Translations under genes and position numbers: made by a program
Virus record (IMG/VR): IMGVR_UViG_3300021961_000026
Location: 81,016 to 145,015 of that record
Length of the DNA: 64,000 bases
Source of the DNA: a virus
Reading direction: 5' to 3' (one strand)
Part shown: positions 61,703-64,000 of the stretch, piece by piece
How the letters are laid out: the number at the start of each line of letters is the position of its first letter
Position numbering within the stretch: the stretch's first letter is position 1
The notes under the pieces: generated by a model
Databases searched by the model: none
The model's input: the letters and a program-made list of their open reading frames with translations, nothing else
What the model was told of the DNA's origin: nothing

Positions 61703-62018
61703 GATAACAAAAACAGCACAAGAGCAATCAACAACAGACTCCCAAATAGATCAGGTGGTTAATTTAATGGCACAAGAAATATCTATCTCTACAAATCCAG
61801 TTTTTATTTGTGGAGTAAATAGAAAAATAAACATAGGAAACTTTGAAAATATTGACGTATATGCAGGGATTACTCTCCCCCTTGGTGATGTTTCTTTAGA
61901 GAATAAAGAAGATTTAAGAAATGCCATTGAGGAAGCAGCTGCCTATGGATTTTCTCTAGTTTCTAAAGAGACTGGAGATAGATACCTTCTCATCAAAGAG
62001 TCTCAGCAGGGTAAATAG
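61695..62018 (+). CDS. Small phage protein, 107 aa
   Basis: Overlaps the kinase by 8 nt. The middle reads INIGNFENIDVYAGITLPLGD, then a helix (KEDLRNAIEEAAAYGF) and C-terminal strand, a compact alpha/beta pattern seen in small phage proteins that often lie near recombination genes. Function unknown. Confidence 0.6.
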   Translation: MPKITKTAQEQSTTDSQIDQVVNLMAQEISISTNPVFICGVNRKINIGNFENIDVYAGITLPLGDVSLENKEDLRNAIEEAAAYGFSLVSKETGDRYLLIKESQQGK

Positions 62019-62081
62019 CTAATAATATATATTACTATTATTATACAATAAAAACTATTAAAAATAAAAATAGAGGTAAAA

Positions 62082-62363
62082 ATGTTTAAGTCACTTGTAG
62101 TTAAATTAAAGAAAATGTTTAAGAAGAAAGCCGCTGAAGCCAACGTAGTTTCCGTTGTTGCAGAAAAAGTGGTTGAAGGCCATTTGGATACAATGGAAAA
62201 AATTGCTGAAGCTGTTGATTCTTCTGTCAAGAATGTTGAAAAGACTCTTAAAGAAGAAGTCAAAAAAGTTGAAAAAGAAGTAAAGAAAGCAACTACCAAG
62301 AAAGCTCCAGCTGGTGATAAACCAGCCCCAAAGCCTAAGGGTAGACCTAAAAAAACTCAATAA
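62082..62363 (+). CDS. Lys-rich, histone-like / AT-hook protein, 93 aa
   Basis: ATG follows AGAGGTAAAA. Two thirds are helical with a heptad-like KNVEKTLKEEVKKVEKEV coil; the tail is KKAPAGDKPAPKPKGRPKK, containing GRPKK, an AT-hook-like DNA-binding motif. Similar Ala/Lys/Pro-rich tails occur in histone-like bacterial and phage proteins. It may compact or bind the AT-rich phage DNA. A terminator follows. Confidence 0.62.
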   Translation: MFKSLVVKLKKMFKKKAAEANVVSVVAEKVVEGHLDTMEKIAEAVDSSVKNVEKTLKEEVKKVEKEVKKATTKKAPAGDKPAPKPKGRPKKTQ

Positions 62364-62378
62364 TAAACAAAAATTATT

Positions 62379-62409
62379 TACCCCACCTGTATAAGGTGGG
62401 GTATTTTTT
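62379..62409 (+). terminator. Rho-independent terminator
   Basis: A 9-bp perfect stem TACCCCACC / GGTGGGGTA around a TGTATAA loop followed by TTTTTT. Ends the transcript containing the histone-like gene. Confidence 0.9.
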
Positions 62410-62414
62410 GTTAC

Positions 62415-62420
62415 TATACT
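62415..62420 (+). promoter_or_regulatory. -10 box, probably leaderless start
   Basis: TATACT lies directly after the terminator and 4 nt before ATG 62425, so transcription would begin at or near this ATG. No -35 of good quality seen. Confidence 0.5.
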
Positions 62421-62424
62421 AGTT

Positions 62425-62532
62425 ATGTCATTAGCAAAATTCAGAAAAGTATCCAAGGGATATTCAAAGCCAAAGGACAATAACAATGGCAGCAAAAAAG
62501 AAGAAAGCAACAACATACCAAAAAAAGATTGA
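62425..62532 (+). CDS. Possible leaderless small protein, 35 aa
   Basis: ATG lies just after the -10 box at 62415, with no ribosome binding site, as expected for a leaderless message. It is basic and Ser/Asn-rich (AKFRKVSKGYSKPKD). It overlaps the next gene in another frame for 47 nt, so both frames would be used. Low certainty. Confidence 0.35.
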   Translation: MSLAKFRKVSKGYSKPKDNNNGSKKEESNNIPKKD

Positions 62533-62665
62533 GTCTGTAATGGGAGAATATGGTAGAGGCACTCTCCATTCTGGAAAAGGAGGCCCAGTTGTTAAGTCTA
62601 GAAAGCAAGCCATTGCTATCGCAATATCTTCTGCCTCTAAGTTAAAGAAAAAAAGAAGCAAATGA
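62486..62665 (+). CDS. DUF6496-like small basic protein, 59 aa
   Basis: CAAAGGAC lies 8 nt before ATG. YQKKIESVMGEYGRGTLHSG, then GPVVKSRKQAIAIAISSASK resembles the DUF6496 family widespread in phages and bacteria (KxMxEFKxGxLxSGK and RKQAIAIA). Lys-rich N- and C-termini suggest nucleic acid binding. Overlaps the next gene by 4 nt. Confidence 0.7.
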   Translation: MAAKKKKATTYQKKIESVMGEYGRGTLHSGKGGPVVKSRKQAIAIAISSASKLKKKRSK

Positions 62666-62784
62666 CTTTTAAAAAAAACATATACATAAGTGGCCCAAGA
62701 ATGGGTCAGAATAACTTTATGTACGGCATTGAGTTAAAAGATTTAAAACCAAAAAGCAAGAAACGTTCTAAAAGGAAAAAGTAA
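62662..62784 (+). CDS. Small basic protein, 40 aa
   Basis: ATG overlaps the previous stop (ATGA) and its stop overlaps the next start (TAATG). Short sequence: YISGPRMGQNNFMYGIELKD, then a Lys/Arg-rich tail. Coupling at both ends supports translation. Function unknown. Confidence 0.5.
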   Translation: MTFKKNIYISGPRMGQNNFMYGIELKDLKPKSKKRSKRKK

Positions 62785-63096
62785 TGGCTGCAAAAAAAGA
62801 TTCTAGGCTAACAAATGCACGGAGTTTCCGGCTACAACAAGCCCAAAAGGACTCCAAGTCATCCAAGTAAATCGCACATAGTTGTAGCCAAGGTTGGTAG
62901 TAAAGTAAAAACTATTCGTTTTGGTCAGCAGGGTGTTAAAACAAATCAAACCGTTGGTCAAAGAAAAGCTTTTGCTTCCCGTCACTCTAAGAATATTGCT
63001 AAAGGTAAGATGTCGGCTGCATATTGGGCTAATAAAGTTAAGTGGAGCCCAAGCAAAACAAAGTCCCCATCAAAGAAATGGATTAAAGGATCTTGA
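62784..63096 (+). CDS. DUF6321-like phage protein, 103 aa, one +1 recoding site
   Basis: ATG 62784 follows AAAGGAAAAAG. CGGA at 62820 is codon 13; the zero frame ends after 28 residues. The +1 frame gives GVSGYNKPKRTPSHPSKSH, then VKTIRFGQQGVKT and KMSAAYWANKVKW, the hallmark of a small phage/cyanophage family I know as DUF6321 (in which ..RxxGVSGxNKPKRTPxHP is the start). The Gly restored by recoding is conserved there. It probably functions as a structural or packaging-associated basic protein; role not established. Confidence 0.88.
62820..62823 (+). other. +1 recoding site 11 (CGGA)
   Basis: CGG follows GCA at codon 13. The +1 frame reads GGA GTT TCC GGC TAC and restores GVSGYNKPKRTP of the DUF6321-like family. 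Zero frame ends at TAA after 28 residues. Confidence 0.93.
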
Positions 63097-63097
63097 T

Positions 63098-63346
63098 ATG
63101 GAAGCTGTTGTCGTCGCCGTTATAGCTGCTGTTGGTGGAGTACTAGCAGCTCTTGTCCAAAAGGGTAGAGCTGAAAACAAAGCTGATCACAATGTTGTTG
63201 CTAGCATGCTGGTAACAGTTAAGGATGATATAATTAACTTACATCATAAGATTGACCATGTCGATGAGCAGGTTGATAAGGTTGATGACAAACTCGATGG
63301 CCATATTGATTGGCACATGAAAAAAAATAGCAAAAGAAAAAACTAA
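63098..63346 (+). CDS. Membrane-anchored coiled-coil protein, DUF2746-like, 82 aa
   Basis: The ATG 63098 lies 1 nt after the preceding stop. An N-terminal hydrophobic segment (VVVAVIAAVGGVLAALV) is followed by an HNVVASMLVTVKDDIINL stretch and a heptad coil (HVDEQVDKVDDKLDGHIDW). The layout is like DUF2746 actinophage membrane proteins found near lysis genes, which supports an actinobacterial host and a holin/spanin-like role, inferred. Confidence 0.65.
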   Translation: MEAVVVAVIAAVGGVLAALVQKGRAENKADHNVVASMLVTVKDDIINLHHKIDHVDEQVDKVDDKLDGHIDWHMKKNSKRKN

Positions 63347-63360
63347 AAAAGGAGAATAAA

Positions 63361-63531
63361 ATGGCTTACGGAATGAAAAAAGAAAAAGGAATGGCAGCAA
63401 AGAATGGTGCTATGAAGAAGGGTGCAGCTAAAAAGGGCGCAATGAAGAAAAGCACTGGTATGACAGCAGCGCAGAAAAAACTTCCTCCTTTTATTCAAAA
63501 AGCTATTATGAATAAAAAGAAGAACAAGTAA
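63361..63531 (+). CDS. Small Lys/Met/Ala-rich protein, 56 aa
   Basis: Behind AAAAAAGGAG. It contains near-repeats MKKEKGMAAKNG, AMKKGAAKKGAMKKS, then a helix (QKKLPPFIQKAIM). Low-complexity basic composition suggests DNA or RNA association. The 63746 gene starts with the same MAYGMK, pointing to a duplication. Confidence 0.62.
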   Translation: MAYGMKKEKGMAAKNGAMKKGAAKKGAMKKSTGMTAAQKKLPPFIQKAIMNKKKNK

Positions 63532-63533
63532 TA

Positions 63534-63743
63534 ATGGCTTCAAAAAAAGATAAGAACTGGATTCAGGGTGCAATTAAAAGACCCGGAGCCTTCACTGCTA
63601 AAGCAAAGAAGGCTGGTAAGTCTGTTGCTGGCATGGCAGCTGCTGTAACAAAGAATCCGGGCAAATATAGTAAGACTACTGTACGTCAGGCTAATTTAGC
63701 TAAGACCCTTAGAAAGATCTCTGCTAAAAGAAAGAAAAAATAA
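63534..63743 (+). CDS. Small basic phage protein, 69 aa
   Basis: Starts 2 nt after the preceding stop. KNWIQGAIKRPGAFTAKAKK resembles a widespread phage family beginning NWIQGAIKKPGAL, then NPGKYSKTTVRQANLAKTLRK, ending in poly-Lys/Arg. Function unknown; possibly virion-associated. Confidence 0.68.
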   Translation: MASKKDKNWIQGAIKRPGAFTAKAKKAGKSVAGMAAAVTKNPGKYSKTTVRQANLAKTLRKISAKRKKK

Positions 63744-63745
63744 AA

Positions 63746-63877
63746 ATGGCATATGGAATGAAAAATAAAAAAAGTAATAATAATTATCTCAAAGATATCA
63801 AAGGTGCAATGACTCCAATGATTGATGGGAAAAAATCAGCTCCAAAAAAGAAAAAAAATAATGGCAAAGCAAAATAA
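63746..63877 (+). CDS. Small Lys-rich protein, 43 aa
   Basis: Begins 2 nt after the previous stop with MAYGMKNKKSNNN, like the 63361 protein, and ends in a Lys run. It overlaps the next gene by 17 nt. No family recognised. Confidence 0.5.
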   Translation: MAYGMKNKKSNNNYLKDIKGAMTPMIDGKKSAPKKKKNNGKAK

Positions 63878-64000
63878 ACCAACAAAACCATCTCTCTGGT
63901 CTGCTGCAAAGTCTCAGGCTAAAGCAAAGTTTGATGTATACCCTTCAGCCTACGCTAATGCGTGGGCTGCAAAAAAATATAAGTCAATGGGTGGAACATG
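63861..64000 (+). CDS. DUF5872-like phage protein (cut by window end)
   Basis: 46 residues are visible. KPSLWSAAKSQAKAKFDVYP, then SAYANAWAAKKYKSMGG matches a small family I know as DUF5872, common next to DUF6321-like genes in phages. The usual protein ends soon after the GG, so little is missing. Confidence 0.75.
   Translation, partial: MAKQNKPTKPSLWSAAKSQAKAKFDVYPSAYANAWAAKKYKSMGGT

Noticed and set aside
419-62823. Frame breaks as random sequencing or assembly errors
   Set aside because: Random or homopolymer errors would not place all eleven breaks on CGG, always +1, with one extra base before GGA/GGC, including two in one gene. A systematic extra-C artefact cannot be fully excluded without reads, but it would not explain why zero-frame CGG Arg is otherwise almost absent.
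11094-62823. Introns, inteins or translational bypass explaining the breaks
   Set aside because: Only one base has to be skipped at each site, and protein motifs continue directly on both sides; there is no inserted segment or conserved hairpin.
419-62823. Stop-codon reassignment
   Set aside because: TAA, TAG and TGA all terminate genes in the normal places, and no in-frame stop needs to be read through once CGG shifts are applied.
1-64000. tRNA genes, CRISPR arrays, insertion sequences or attachment sites
   Set aside because: No convincing tRNA T-loop or cloverleaf, no regularly spaced direct repeats, no transposase or integrase and no flanking inverted repeats were seen.

Overview
The window looks like one contiguous piece of an AT-rich, large-genome tailed phage (myovirus-like, because gpV-, gp25- and gpJ-type baseplate proteins follow one another). 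Almost every gene is on the + strand, tightly packed with start/stop overlaps. The host is not shown directly. Class II ribonucleotide reductase, ThyX, AT-rich codons, and promoters whose -10 box lies about 7 nt before an ATG (leaderless mRNA) fit a low-GC, perhaps freshwater, actinobacterium, but this is inference. TGA, TAA and TAG all act as stops.

Layout. 1-17.7 kb: tail end of a structural protein, a 3806-residue baseplate/tail megaprotein, a tail lysin (M15 peptidase plus transglycosylase), gpV-like, gp25-like and gpJ-like baseplate proteins and a metallophosphoesterase. 17.7-36.9 kb: very large tail or fibre proteins. 37-38 kb: a small repetitive virion-type protein, a membrane protein, a promoter-terminator pair that could make a small RNA. 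38-43 kb: nucleotide metabolism (class II RNR, ThyX, dCMP deaminase) with small proteins. 43-48.4 kb: glycosyltransferases, nuclease, pyrimidine-dimer-glycosylase-like protein, deoxyribosyltransferase-like protein. 48.4-57.8 kb: replication and recombination (DnaB-like helicase, RecB/Cas4-like proteins, HD hydrolase, primase, DnaE). 57.8-64 kb: the only minus-strand gene, an endonuclease, a sigma-like protein, RNase H, a dNMP kinase, then a run of tiny Lys-rich proteins.

The main discovery is a recoding signal. Nine genes are broken by +1 frame changes, eleven in total, and every break falls exactly on an in-frame CGG codon: CGGA at ten sites, CGGC at one. If the four bases are read as one residue (Gly from the +1 GGA/GGC codon, or Arg followed by a slip), all nine genes become full length. 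In DnaE, a RecB/Cas4-like nuclease (two sites), a sigma-like protein and a DUF6321-like protein, the restored residue lies where I recall relatives having Gly. I checked CGG by eye through the window: about 175 other CGG triplets in genes straddle codon boundaries, and only one further CGG is in frame (44287, read as Arg in a conserved RRLGKQR motif). The codon before CGG differs widely, so ordinary P-site slippage does not explain it. I infer that CGG has largely left the triplet code in this phage and that CGGA works as a four-base codon or programmed +1 shift, possibly through an expanded-anticodon tRNA-Gly encoded outside this window. Several sites lie at residues 13-109, so without recoding the virion, replication and transcription proteins would abort early; this could be a timing or host-range gate.
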